Assembly (NCBI GenBank): GCA_026874595.1 | Contig: JAPPUL010000081.1 | Location: 944,501-1,008,500, forward strand | Source of the DNA: Sipunculus nudus | Taxonomy: Eukaryota; Annelida; Sipuncula; Golfingiida; Sipunculidae | Direction: 5' to 3' | DNA: 64,000 nt | Shown: positions 1 through 7,635 of the stretch, piece by piece | How the letters are laid out: every line of letters starts with the position of its first letter | Position numbering within the stretch: position 1 is the stretch's first letter | Position numbers and translations under genes: made by a program | Notes under the pieces: generated by a model | Databases searched by the model: none | What the model saw: the letters and a program-made list of their open reading frames with translations, nothing else | What the model was told of the DNA's origin: nothing

Positions 1-36
1 TACTTCTTTTAGTAGTTCTAATCTGTTTTTTGTCAT
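1..36 (-). CDS. 5' end of a further gene downstream of trmD (cut by window edge)
   Basis: An ATG at 36-34 on the minus strand opens a frame (MTKNRLELLKEV) that runs off the window. A GAGGG ribosome-binding sequence lies about 10 bases upstream of the ATG. The gene follows trmD in the same direction, the place often held by rplS (ribosomal protein L19), but twelve residues are too few to identify it and they do not look clearly like L19. Confidence 0.4.
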   Translation of the reverse strand, partial: MTKNRLELLKEV

Positions 37-80
37 CTTTTTATCTTATTCCCTCTTTCTATTTTACTCTTTTTTTTTAT

Positions 81-110
81 TTGCCCCTATTTGCCCCTAT
101 TTGCCCCTAT
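81..110. repeat. 10-bp tandem repeat, three exact copies, at the trmD stop codon
   Basis: Unit ttgcccctat is repeated three times, with two degenerate relatives just beyond (111-127). The trmD stop codon lies inside the first copy, and the last residues of TrmD are encoded by the array. Because 10 is not a multiple of 3, a change in copy number would change the C-terminal residues and the stop position. Confidence 0.85.
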
Positions 111-851
111 ATTGCCTTTATTTGCCCTTTCAAAATATGTTGCCAGAATTTCAAGTTCATACATCGTGAATAGGCGTCTTTCTATTAAATCTGGCCTCTT
201 AGATAATGTATTATATATTGCTCCTTGCTTTCTAGTCCGTTCAATCTCTTTATGATTCCCTCTTAAATATACTTCCGGTACTTTATAACCTTTGTAATCT
301 CGGGGCTTTGTATAATGTCCACATTCAAGCAAGCCCCCAACATAACTCTCTTCATTAAGTGATTCCGCATTGCCCAAAAGTAGCCCCTTTGCACGCAAAA
401 GTACATCTAGTACGACTAAAGCTGCTAGGCTTCCGTTACTTATTACATATTCTCCTATCGATAGCTTCTTTGAATCAGGATATAACTCGTATATACGTGC
501 ATCGAAACCCTCGTATGTTCCGCATATTAATATTAGTTCCTCCTCCTCTTTAAGCTCTTCCACTTTCTCTTGGTTTAATAGCTCCCCATCCGGTGTTAGA
601 AATATCTTCGCCTTCTCCCCCCCCCTATCTACAGCCTTTAACGCTATGTCCAGAGGCTCGCACCTAAGCAACATCCCAGGCCCTCCTCCGTATAGTGTTG
701 AGTCTACTTTCTTATGTTTGTCTTTTGAGTATTCTCGCCAGTTTATTACTTTAAGCTCAAATCTCTCCCCCGAAAGACTACTTCCCATTAGCCCTACGTT
801 CGTATAATTTTCAAATATCTGCGGGTATAAGGTTAGTACTTTTACTTTCAA
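87..851 (-). CDS. trmD: tRNA (guanine-N1)-methyltransferase TrmD
   Basis: Methylates guanine 37 of tRNAs that have G at position 36, using S-adenosylmethionine; this prevents +1 frameshifting. The 254 residues match the family length. Visible SPOUT-knot landmarks are YGGGPGM (54-60), LTPDG (85-89), GTYEGFDAR (111-119) and SIGEYVISNG (131-140). The start is TTG at 851, preceded by an AGAAGG ribosome-binding sequence six bases away, and it overlaps the rimM stop by four bases, so the two are probably translationally coupled. A G9 run (617-625) falls in codons 76-79 (Arg-Gly-Gly-Glu). The C-terminus runs into the 10-bp repeat array. Confidence 0.97.
   Translation of the reverse strand: MKVKVLTLYPQIFENYTNVGLMGSSLSGERFELKVINWREYSKDKHKKVDSTLYGGGPGMLLRCEPLDIALKAVDRGGEKAKIFLTPDGELLNQEKVEELKEEEELILICGTYEGFDARIYELYPDSKKLSIGEYVISNGSLAALVVLDVLLRAKGLLLGNAESLNEESYVGGLLECGHYTKPRDYKGYKVPEVYLRGNHKEIERTRKQGAIYNTLSKRPDLIERRLFTMYELEILATYFERANKGNIGANRGK
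617..625 (-). repeat. G9 homopolymer inside trmD
   Basis: Nine consecutive C on the plus strand, G9 in the coding strand, covering parts of codons 76-79 of trmD. TrmD is essential or nearly so in most bacteria, so this tract is a useful control when judging whether other G9 tracts in the window are functional contingency sites. Confidence 0.85.
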
Positions 852-1510
852 TCATAGCCTTCTATGTCTTTCAAATATACGAGCTTCTTGCTTACTTCTA
901 CTCCTTTTATCAACTCCTTCCTAAATGGTACGTATTTTATTTGACCACCTCCCCTCTTCTTTCCCTTCTCTCCCTTCTCTCCCTTCTTTCCCTTCCCTGA
1001 CTCCTCCCCCTCTTCCACCGCTTGGCGTATCTTTAGCAAATCTCCTGCCCCGTAGTTTACTACCTCCTCTACCTCCCCATACCTTTGCCCACTCTCTAAT
1101 ATGCATTCACTCCCTCGTAAATCTATTTGATAATACTCTCCCCCTTTGCCCTCCAGCTCCGGAAGCTCACTCCTATTTATATATAGTTCCTTACCATATA
1201 GTTCCTTACCATTAAATCCTTCCTCGCTTTTACCTTCCACTCCATAATTAACTATATCTCCATACACCTTCTTCCCTAAAACTTTTACCCTTATATCTAG
1301 CTCCTCTTTATTCCCATATCCATCATCTATAAAATAGCGTTTGAACTTCTTTATCTCTTCAACGCTATCTACGTAAAATTTTAAAACATATCTGCCTTCT
1401 CCTTTACCGCCACCCCCTTTACCGCCGCCCCCTTTACTCTCTTTAAATACTTTACCACCACGCTTTGTCTTGCCTATAACCTTTCCTATCACTATATACT
1501 CTTTATCCAA
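848..1510 (-). CDS. rimM: 16S rRNA processing protein RimM, with Gly/Lys-rich insertions
   Basis: Assists maturation of the 30S head and binds S19. Identity rests on the N-terminal start (IVIGKVIGKTKRGG), the late PRC-barrel-like stretch (YGEVEEVVNYGAGDLLKI; VPFRKELI near the end) and the position between khpA and trmD. At 220 residues it is longer than the usual 165-180. The excess comes from low-complexity insertions: Lys/Gly near residues 25-40, a duplicated GKELY segment near 101-110, and Glu/Gly/Lys near 165-190 in the barrel. Start is TTG at 1510 with AGGA upstream. The inserts are purine-only runs on the coding strand, suggesting slippage rather than selection. Confidence 0.88.
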   Translation of the reverse strand: MDKEYIVIGKVIGKTKRGGKVFKESKGGGGKGGGGKGEGRYVLKFYVDSVEEIKKFKRYFIDDGYGNKEELDIRVKVLGKKVYGDIVNYGVEGKSEEGFNGKELYGKELYINRSELPELEGKGGEYYQIDLRGSECILESGQRYGEVEEVVNYGAGDLLKIRQAVEEGEESGKGKKGEKGEKGKKRGGGQIKYVPFRKELIKGVEVSKKLVYLKDIEGYD

Positions 1511-1598
1511 GAAAGCTATCCTGCCTACATATTTCTATCTCTTAACCTAAAACTGATTATTTTAAGACCATTAAGTAATTATTATCACCATTGATACC

Positions 1599-1856
1599 CT
1601 AATCCAATATCTCAAGTATTACTCGTTTCCCGCATTTCGTCGATGCTGCGCTTAGTATCGTCCGTATGGCTTTTGCTATACGACCATGTTTGCCTATCAC
1701 CTTCCCTATATCTGCCTCAAGTACCTTAAGTTCCAATATAGTCGACTTTGCCCCCTCCACTACTTTTATTTTCACGTCATCTGGATTGTCTACCAACGAT
1801 TTTATTATATACTCTACTAGGGCTTTCTCATCCATACCCTCTTTTGTCTCTTGCAT
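1599..1856 (-). CDS. khpA: KH-domain RNA-binding protein KhpA
   Basis: Small single KH-domain RNA chaperone, 85 residues, as is normal for the family. The GxxG loop that grips RNA is GKHG at residues 55-58, followed by the helix RIAKAIRTIL. Start is ATG at 1856 with GGAGG six bases upstream, preferred over the internal ATG at residue 8. The gene lies between rpsP and rimM, the arrangement found in many Firmicutes and spirochaetes, so it is probably transcribed with ribosome-assembly genes. Confidence 0.94.
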   Translation of the reverse strand: MQETKEGMDEKALVEYIIKSLVDNPDDVKIKVVEGAKSTILELKVLEADIGKVIGKHGRIAKAIRTILSAASTKCGKRVILEILD

Positions 1857-1989
1857 TTTCTACCTCCTCTTGTGTCCTCGCGTTTTTCTACTTTTCTACT
1901 TTTCTACTTTTCTACTCACCCTTGCTTTCTCACCCTTGCTTTCTCACCCCTCATGCTTTCTACAACCAGTTTAAAGCTATATCAGACCT

Positions 1990-2235
1990 CTATCTTACAA
2001 GCTCTATCCCTGCTTTTTTTATAAGCGTCTTCACTGTCTCTGTCGGATTCGCTCCCTTTTTATACCACTTTAATACTTTCTCCCCATCTATACTACAAAA
2101 CTTCTCACCTAAAGGATTATAACGGCCCACTACCTCTATAAACTTTCCATCCCGTTTGCTTCTTGAATCTGCTATCACCACCCTGTAATACGGTCGCTTC
2201 TTTGTTCCCACCCTAGATAACCTTATTTTTACCAA
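1990..2235 (-). CDS. rpsP: 30S ribosomal protein S16
   Basis: Primary-binding protein of the 30S subunit body. The 81 residues cover the whole family: [19 protein letters not shown] at the N-terminus, then [13 protein letters not shown], and [12 protein letters not shown] toward the C-terminus. The start is TTG at 2235, which gives the standard S16 N-terminus; no ATG is available. It lies between ffh and khpA on the same strand. Confidence 0.97.
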   Translation of the reverse strand: MVKIRLSRVGTKKRPYYRVVIADSRSKRDGKFIEVVGRYNPLGEKFCSIDGEKVLKWYKKGANPTETVKTLIKKAGIELVR

Positions 2236-2415
2236 TTATTTATTTGCCCCTTTTTATCTGTTATTTATTCTCTAGACTTATCTATATCTTCATATTTAAT
2301 AAATATTTATACCACCTCTACTCTCTTTTGCCCTTTTACTCTCCGATTTCAAAAGATAATATATACCTTTTTAAAAAACTACTTTTATTTTTATTTATTA
2401 ACATATATTATAATC

Positions 2416-3735
2416 TTATCTAAAAACTCCTCCAATCCCCTTTTTCTTTAGTTTCTTTATTTGCTTTTGCATTGCTTCGTATTGTTTTATTAGTTGGTTT
2501 ACCTCTTGGATGCTTCGTCCGCTTCCTCGTGCTATCCTCAATCGTCTGCTCCCATTCAAAAGTTTTGCCTCCCGCCTCTCACGATTTGTCATAGATAGCA
2601 ATATCGCCTCCTTATGCAATAAAGATTTCTCCTCTATTCCTTCCGTCTTTAACCCCCCTACAAGCCCCGTTGGCAACAGCTTCATAAGTCCTCCTATTGA
2701 ACCCAGCTTCTTTAACTGCTTTAGCTGATGTAAAAGATCTTCTAAATCAAAATTCTTTTTAAGCTTCTTTTTAAGCTTCCTTAATTCTTCCCCCTCTTCT
2801 ACCTCAAGGGCCTTGCCCACCTTCTCTACTAGGCTTAATATGTCTCCTTTCCCTAGTATCCGCCCTGCAAGCCGCTTCCCTTCAAATATTTCAAGATCTT
2901 CTGCCTTCTCCCCCACTCCTAGAAACTTTATAGCCTTGCCTGTTACATGCTTAAGCGATAATGCCGCACCCCCTCGGGCATCACTGTCGAATTTTGTCAG
3001 TATTATCCCGCTTAGGCCAAGATCTTTATCAAAACCCTTTACCACTTCCACCACGCTTTGTCCCGCCATAGCATCTGATACAAAAAGTATCTCAGCCGCT
3101 TGGCTTTCTTCCTTTATCCTTACTAGCTCTTCCATCTTGACTTCGTCTATAGATAAACGTCCTGCTGTGTCTAGTAGCAATACGTGGTAACCTTCACCCC
3201 TAGCGTAGCTTACACTCTCTTTACATATCCTTTCTCCTCCAAAATCCTTCCCTATTACATCATAATATTTTACCCCAACCCCCTCACTCAGTTCCTTCAA
3301 TTGTTCCATCGCTCCAGGTCTATATGTGTCTAATGAACTTACTAATACCCTATATTCTCCTTTAAGATGTTTTGCTAGTTTGCTTATTGTTGTCGTTTTG
3401 CCGCTCCCTTGAAGCCCTACTAGCATTATTACATTAAGACTTCCTCCTTTGACTATATTAAGCCCTTCTCCATCTCCCATTACCTCGATAAGTTTGTCAT
3501 GCACTATCTTTAGGAATTGTTCCGTCGGGCTTATGCTCTTTAATACTTTCTCCCCTTGTGCCTCCTCCTCCACTTTCCCTATAAACTCCTTTACCACTTT
3601 GTAGTTTACATCCGCCTCCAGTAAGGCAAGTTTTATCTCACGTATACCTTCCTTTATATTTGTCTGGCTTAGTTTGCTATTTATACTAAGTTTTTTGCGG
3701 ATCCCCGCAAACCGCTCCGTTATTACTTCTAACAT
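2416..3735 (-). CDS. ffh: Signal recognition particle GTPase Ffh (SRP54)
   Basis: Binds signal sequences of nascent membrane and secreted proteins together with SRP RNA and docks on FtsY. The N-domain helices occupy residues 1-90. The G domain has GLQGSGKT (107-114), DTYRP (136-140), DTAGR (189-193) and TKFDSDARGG (247-256). The Met-containing M domain follows from about residue 300 to 439 and ends in a Lys/Gly tail. The 439 residues are normal length. ATG at 3735 is preceded by three tandem copies of an AGAGGGTAAA unit, each holding a Shine-Dalgarno core. The partner RNA is in this window at 55385-55490. Confidence 0.97.
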   Translation of the reverse strand: MLEVITERFAGIRKKLSINSKLSQTNIKEGIREIKLALLEADVNYKVVKEFIGKVEEEAQGEKVLKSISPTEQFLKIVHDKLIEVMGDGEGLNIVKGGSLNVIMLVGLQGSGKTTTISKLAKHLKGEYRVLVSSLDTYRPGAMEQLKELSEGVGVKYYDVIGKDFGGERICKESVSYARGEGYHVLLLDTAGRLSIDEVKMEELVRIKEESQAAEILFVSDAMAGQSVVEVVKGFDKDLGLSGIILTKFDSDARGGAALSLKHVTGKAIKFLGVGEKAEDLEIFEGKRLAGRILGKGDILSLVEKVGKALEVEEGEELRKLKKKLKKNFDLEDLLHQLKQLKKLGSIGGLMKLLPTGLVGGLKTEGIEEKSLLHKEAILLSMTNRERREAKLLNGSRRLRIARGSGRSIQEVNQLIKQYEAMQKQIKKLKKKGIGGVFR

Positions 3736-3740
3736 ATTTT

Positions 3741-3820
3741 TTTACCCTCTTTTACCCTCTTTTACCCTCTTTTACCTTTTTTTACCTTTTTTTACCTTTT
3801 TTTACCTTTTTTTACCTTTT
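3741..3820. repeat. Two adjacent 10-bp tandem arrays in the ffh leader
   Basis: tttaccctct occurs three times (3741-3770) and tttacctttt five times (3771-3820), directly upstream of ffh on the minus strand. Read in the direction of ffh, the first array multiplies a GAGGG ribosome-binding core. The other end of the array abuts the plus-strand lipoprotein gene, so it separates two divergent genes and copy-number change could alter both leaders. Confidence 0.9.
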
Positions 3821-3888
3821 TTTTGACTTTTTCTAAAGCTTTTGTGCATTTTTTAAGTGTTTCTTCTGTAATTACTTTTATGATGTTT

Positions 3889-6357
3889 ATGACAACAAAA
3901 TCTACTCCCTTAATTCTATCTCTTTTTATCACTATCTTTTTTCTCTTCTCTTGCTCTACTCATAAACATGTTAAGGAAAAGAAAACTCAACAAGACATAC
4001 AAATTGATAATATTAAGGCTCTTGATCACGCTTTTTATAAGGCTAGCCTCCTGCAAAAACAAAAGATTATTAACTATATCATAAGTAATGCTCAGTCCCA
4101 TAAATCCATCTTTATCGCTATTAGAGCTGCTTTATTTCAACAGGATTTTCTCCCAAAAACTAAAAATAAAGTGTCTAATAAAATAAATAATAATACTCTA
4201 AAGCCTTCTCAAAAACTAAAAAAGAACTTTTTACTAAAAGAAAACCTAAACCTAAACTCTCAAAAACCTCTTACTCAAAAAGAACATAGTAACATTGTTA
4301 AGAACATTAGACAGCAGGGACTTATTTTGTTTGACTTCTTTCGAGGCTTTGCTCTTTATAACGATGTCTCTATCCCTTTTTATGCTCATCTCGATAAGTG
4401 GTTCTTGGAAAACCCTTTACTCATTATTAAGCAAATGGGTATCGAAAAACAATATAAGGACTTCTTACAAAAACGTTCCCTCCAGGGCAAAAGAAATACT
4501 TTCTATACCAAGTTCCCTCTTGAGTTCATTTTTGAATCCAATATTTATGACTTAATCTTAGAAAACTTCTATAACAGCAAAATACCCCCTTTGTCCGCTT
4601 TTTGGGCCGTTTGGCTTATCGGTTTCAAAAACGATGTTAGCAAAATCCCTTTCCTCGTTAATATCCTCAAAAATAATAACTTCCCGCTGCACAATGTCAT
4701 TCACATAATCGCCCTTTGGTCTCTTAATAAATTCTATTACTCCCATTTCGACGGCTTTAAGTTTAATTTCATAAACAACCAAAATCCTTACCTACAAGAA
4801 CTTGCTATTATTAATTTCCCTTTACATTATAAGACCATTGACAATATATTATTTAATAGGCTATATAATGACGACTCTTCTACTCACCTTAAAATCGCTC
4901 TTATTTGGACTTTATTGAAAAACAAACAATATAATACCATCTTTGAATGGATTATTAAATCTAGTAACAAAAAATATAGCCCCTTACTCACTCTTTACAA
5001 GATATACTCTGTTAAATATATTAATCCGCAGACTATACCTTCTATCCTCATTAACTCTTTATATAGCAACAACAAACTACTTAGTAATGCCGCTTTTAAT
5101 GTCATATATGATATCGGAAAACCAAGTATTGCACAAGTTTTGTTCCCCATTCTAAAACTAAAAACTCCTTCCAAATTACAAATCCCTACCCTTAAACTCC
5201 TTGCTAAATGGAAAGTACATGACTCTATCCCTCATATTAAAGACCTTATTAAGCGCTTTATCCTTGAACATAAAAAAATTCAAGCTAATAAAAATAAAAA
5301 AGGAAAAACAATAGACTCTAGACCAACAAAGTTAGCCAAGAATAACAAAAATAATATGTCCCGCTTAACCATAGTCTCTAATGCTATTGAGGCTTTATTG
5401 CATATCGGGCTTTTTGACCCCTTCTTTCTTGATATTCTATTTAATGATGACTACAACCAAGAACAAAAAATTATTGTTGTTAACGGTATTATGGAACTTG
5501 ATAATATTAACGAACATACAAAAACTGCCTTCTCAAGCATTAAAGATTTTTATTCACAGTACCTTACTTCTGAAAAACCAACTCTTTCTTATGATAAGTT
5601 TCCTGAATTCAGACACATTTTAACTGCCTTTGCAAGAAAAAGTGATCTTGATACCATCTTTACACAAACTGATTCTATACTAATTGCTGAGGCCATTTAT
5701 ACAGTTCCGCACTTTATAAAGGATTTTGACCAAAACTTTAACTTCTTATTTCAAATCCTTGGAGAAACTAAATCATTTAAAATACAAGTTGCAATAATTA
5801 AAACTATCTCTAAGCTTAAACTTGAACAGGGACTAAAGCTCTTTATTAATATTTTGACTTCTAAGCAAGCTAGTAATCCCCTTAAAGTACATGCCCTTTT
5901 GGCATTAGGAAAAACAAAGAATAACGCTCCTATATCTCTTGTTATGTCATTTCTTTCTTCAACTGATAAGAACCTTAGAATTGCTGCTTTGAAAGCTCTT
6001 GTTTATATTAATTCAATGCGACCTATAGATAGATTAGAAAAAATATATTTGCGTACCCGAGACCATAACGAAAAACTTGCTATCATATTCACTATCACCA
6101 TGATTAACAATATCAAAAGCATTAACAAAAGGTTTATTGAATACATCGTAAGGCGGGCTTATGCTCGGCAAAAGCAAAATAAAGTGTTCTTAATTGATTT
6201 TATTAAAGATATTACTACTGATGATAAAGAAGCTCTTAGGTTAGTTCGATTCATCATTATAAATACTCGAGCAAGCGATAAAGCTAGTGTTAAACATTTT
6301 CTTACAAAAGATAAAACTGATAAAACTGATAAAACTGATAATGAAAATGATAGCTAG
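3889..6357 (+). CDS. Large putative lipoprotein with HEAT-like alpha-helical repeats, function unknown
   Basis: The start at ATG 3889 gives MTTKSTPLILSLFITIFFLFSC, a short basic n-region, a hydrophobic core and a Cys consistent with a spirochaetal lipobox. An in-frame TTG at 3823 would add 22 residues with no clear ribosome-binding site and would bury the signal. The mature protein (about 800 residues) is helical and Leu/Ile/Asn/Lys-rich, with irregular HEAT-type hairpins (for example around LKVHALLALGKTKNN and LRIAALKALVYIN in the C-terminal third). It ends in a DKTDKTDKTD tail encoded by a 9-bp repeat. No enzyme motif was recognised. Its coding strand is pyrimidine-rich, unlike the minus-strand neighbours. 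Confidence 0.75.
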   Translation: MTTKSTPLILSLFITIFFLFSCSTHKHVKEKKTQQDIQIDNIKALDHAFYKASLLQKQKIINYIISNAQSHKSIFIAIRAALFQQDFLPKTKNKVSNKINNNTLKPSQKLKKNFLLKENLNLNSQKPLTQKEHSNIVKNIRQQGLILFDFFRGFALYNDVSIPFYAHLDKWFLENPLLIIKQMGIEKQYKDFLQKRSLQGKRNTFYTKFPLEFIFESNIYDLILENFYNSKIPPLSAFWAVWLIGFKNDVSKIPFLVNILKNNNFPLHNVIHIIALWSLNKFYYSHFDGFKFNFINNQNPYLQELAIINFPLHYKTIDNILFNRLYNDDSSTHLKIALIWTLLKNKQYNTIFEWIIKSSNKKYSPLLTLYKIYSVKYINPQTIPSILINSLYSNNKLLSNAAFNVIYDIGKPSIAQVLFPILKLKTPSKLQIPTLKLLAKWKVHDSIPHIKDLIKRFILEHKKIQANKNKKGKTIDSRPTKLAKNNKNNMSRLTIVSNAIEALLHIGLFDPFFLDILFNDDYNQEQKIIVVNGIMELDNINEHTKTAFSSIKDFYSQYLTSEKPTLSYDKFPEFRHILTAFARKSDLDTIFTQTDSILIAEAIYTVPHFIKDFDQNFNFLFQILGETKSFKIQVAIIKTISKLKLEQGLKLFINILTSKQASNPLKVHALLALGKTKNNAPISLVMSFLSSTDKNLRIAALKALVYINSMRPIDRLEKIYLRTRDHNEKLAIIFTITMINNIKSINKRFIEYIVRRAYARQKQNKVFLIDFIKDITTDDKEALRLVRFIIINTRASDKASVKHFLTKDKTDKTDKTDNENDS
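6310..6336. repeat. 9-bp tandem repeat (three copies) coding Asp-Lys-Thr
   Basis: gataaaact is repeated three times at the end of the lipoprotein gene, encoding DKT units. In-frame length means copy-number change alters tail length only. Confidence 0.85.
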
Positions 6358-6468
6358 AATAACATTAAAGTATAGTAATATACAATTCTACATTAACCTA
6401 CATTAGAAAACCAAAAACAAAGCACCTTATAGTTAAGATATGTTTAATTTAAAACGAAAACTATATGT

Positions 6469-7605
6469 ATGTTTACATATAAAAAAAGCTTTGGTTCTAT
6501 TTTAATATTTCTGATATCATTACTTGTCTTATTCTTTACAGATGAACGACTTAATGCACTTGACTATTACACTATTCCAAGTCCGTCTGAGAATGATAAA
6601 TCTATCTTATATGCTCCATCCATTAAAAACCATTTCTTAATTAAAGAAGATATTAAAGACCCTAAAACTCTAACTCTAAGATTATTAAAACCTAAAATAC
6701 CTCTATCTAAACTAATCGCCTCTTCCCTTTCCCAAAGTACCATAACTTACTTGAATAATTATAAACCCGCTAATAATAATGAGAATGACACAAAAGAACT
6801 TAATACTTTAAAGGAGATGCTTGTACAAGCTTTAAATAAAATTATTGCAGAAAACAACTTGTTCTCAAAAAGTGATATATTAGATTCTACCAAAATATCA
6901 GACTATACGATATCTCTTATTGAAGAATATGAAGCAACGAAAAATACAAGTCAGAGGCACAAAGTTATGCTAAACCGTATGATATTAAACGATGCTTATG
7001 ATGAGATTGCAGGTTGGAAAAAAGATAGCGACCCTATGGTTCTTTTAAAATGGTCAAGAACTATTAACAAGGGAGAATTGCCTTATAAATATCTAAAAGG
7101 ATTGCATATATATCCTATTAAAAAAGAAAGTAACGTGTCTTTAGAGATTAATTATAAAAACTCTGTAAATGTCTTTAGACTAAATACTATAAGTACTATT
7201 TACACCCATGATAATAAATCCTCATTTACTATAGAAAATGATAGCGTAAAGCAACAAAAAAACTCAAACCCTACCTTATACAGTAAAGGAAACAAAGTCT
7301 CAAACAGATTTCATCTAAGCATGAAAATAACTGACAATGTTTCAAATGATAATGAAAGACTTGAAATATATTCTAATATAGATTTTACCATAAACCCTAA
7401 AGACGGGATTATAACTAATAGATCTTTTGTAGGGTTTGCTCGCAGTATACATGAAAACACCGCTCAAAGTCAATTTATACTATTAAAAGGCAAGATTACG
7501 GGGCCTATAAACAATGCTCAAATTAAAGGCTCGCTTAAGGATATAGACAGAAACACCCTTGGTAGCTTTCAAGCTAACATAAATCTAATACAACTTATAC
7601 AATAA
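6469..7605 (+). CDS. Exported protein of unknown function
   Basis: 378 residues. The N-terminus (YKKSFGSILIFLISLLVLFF, residues 4-23) is a signal peptide or anchor. The rest is split: a Ser/Asn/Lys-rich helical half to about residue 190, then a beta-rich half with alternating hydrophobic residues (around EINYKNSVNVFRL and HLSMKITDNVS), ending GSFQANINLIQLIQ. It follows the upstream lipoprotein by 111 bases on the same strand and may share its transcript. No family was recognised. Confidence 0.7.
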   Translation: MFTYKKSFGSILIFLISLLVLFFTDERLNALDYYTIPSPSENDKSILYAPSIKNHFLIKEDIKDPKTLTLRLLKPKIPLSKLIASSLSQSTITYLNNYKPANNNENDTKELNTLKEMLVQALNKIIAENNLFSKSDILDSTKISDYTISLIEEYEATKNTSQRHKVMLNRMILNDAYDEIAGWKKDSDPMVLLKWSRTINKGELPYKYLKGLHIYPIKKESNVSLEINYKNSVNVFRLNTISTIYTHDNKSSFTIENDSVKQQKNSNPTLYSKGNKVSNRFHLSMKITDNVSNDNERLEIYSNIDFTINPKDGIITNRSFVGFARSIHENTAQSQFILLKGKITGPINNAQIKGSLKDIDRNTLGSFQANINLIQLIQ

Positions 7606-7635
7606 TATACGATATGAATTGAGAAAGCTAAAAAG

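Noticed and set aside
617-625. G9 in trmD as a phase-variation switch
   Set aside because: Switching off trmD would be severely harmful. The tract is more likely tolerated background from the G-rich coding strand.
370-807. Plus-strand open frame opposite trmD
   Set aside because: It mirrors the trmD coding sequence, is Ser/Pro/Leu-rich as expected for an antisense shadow, and has no ribosome-binding site.
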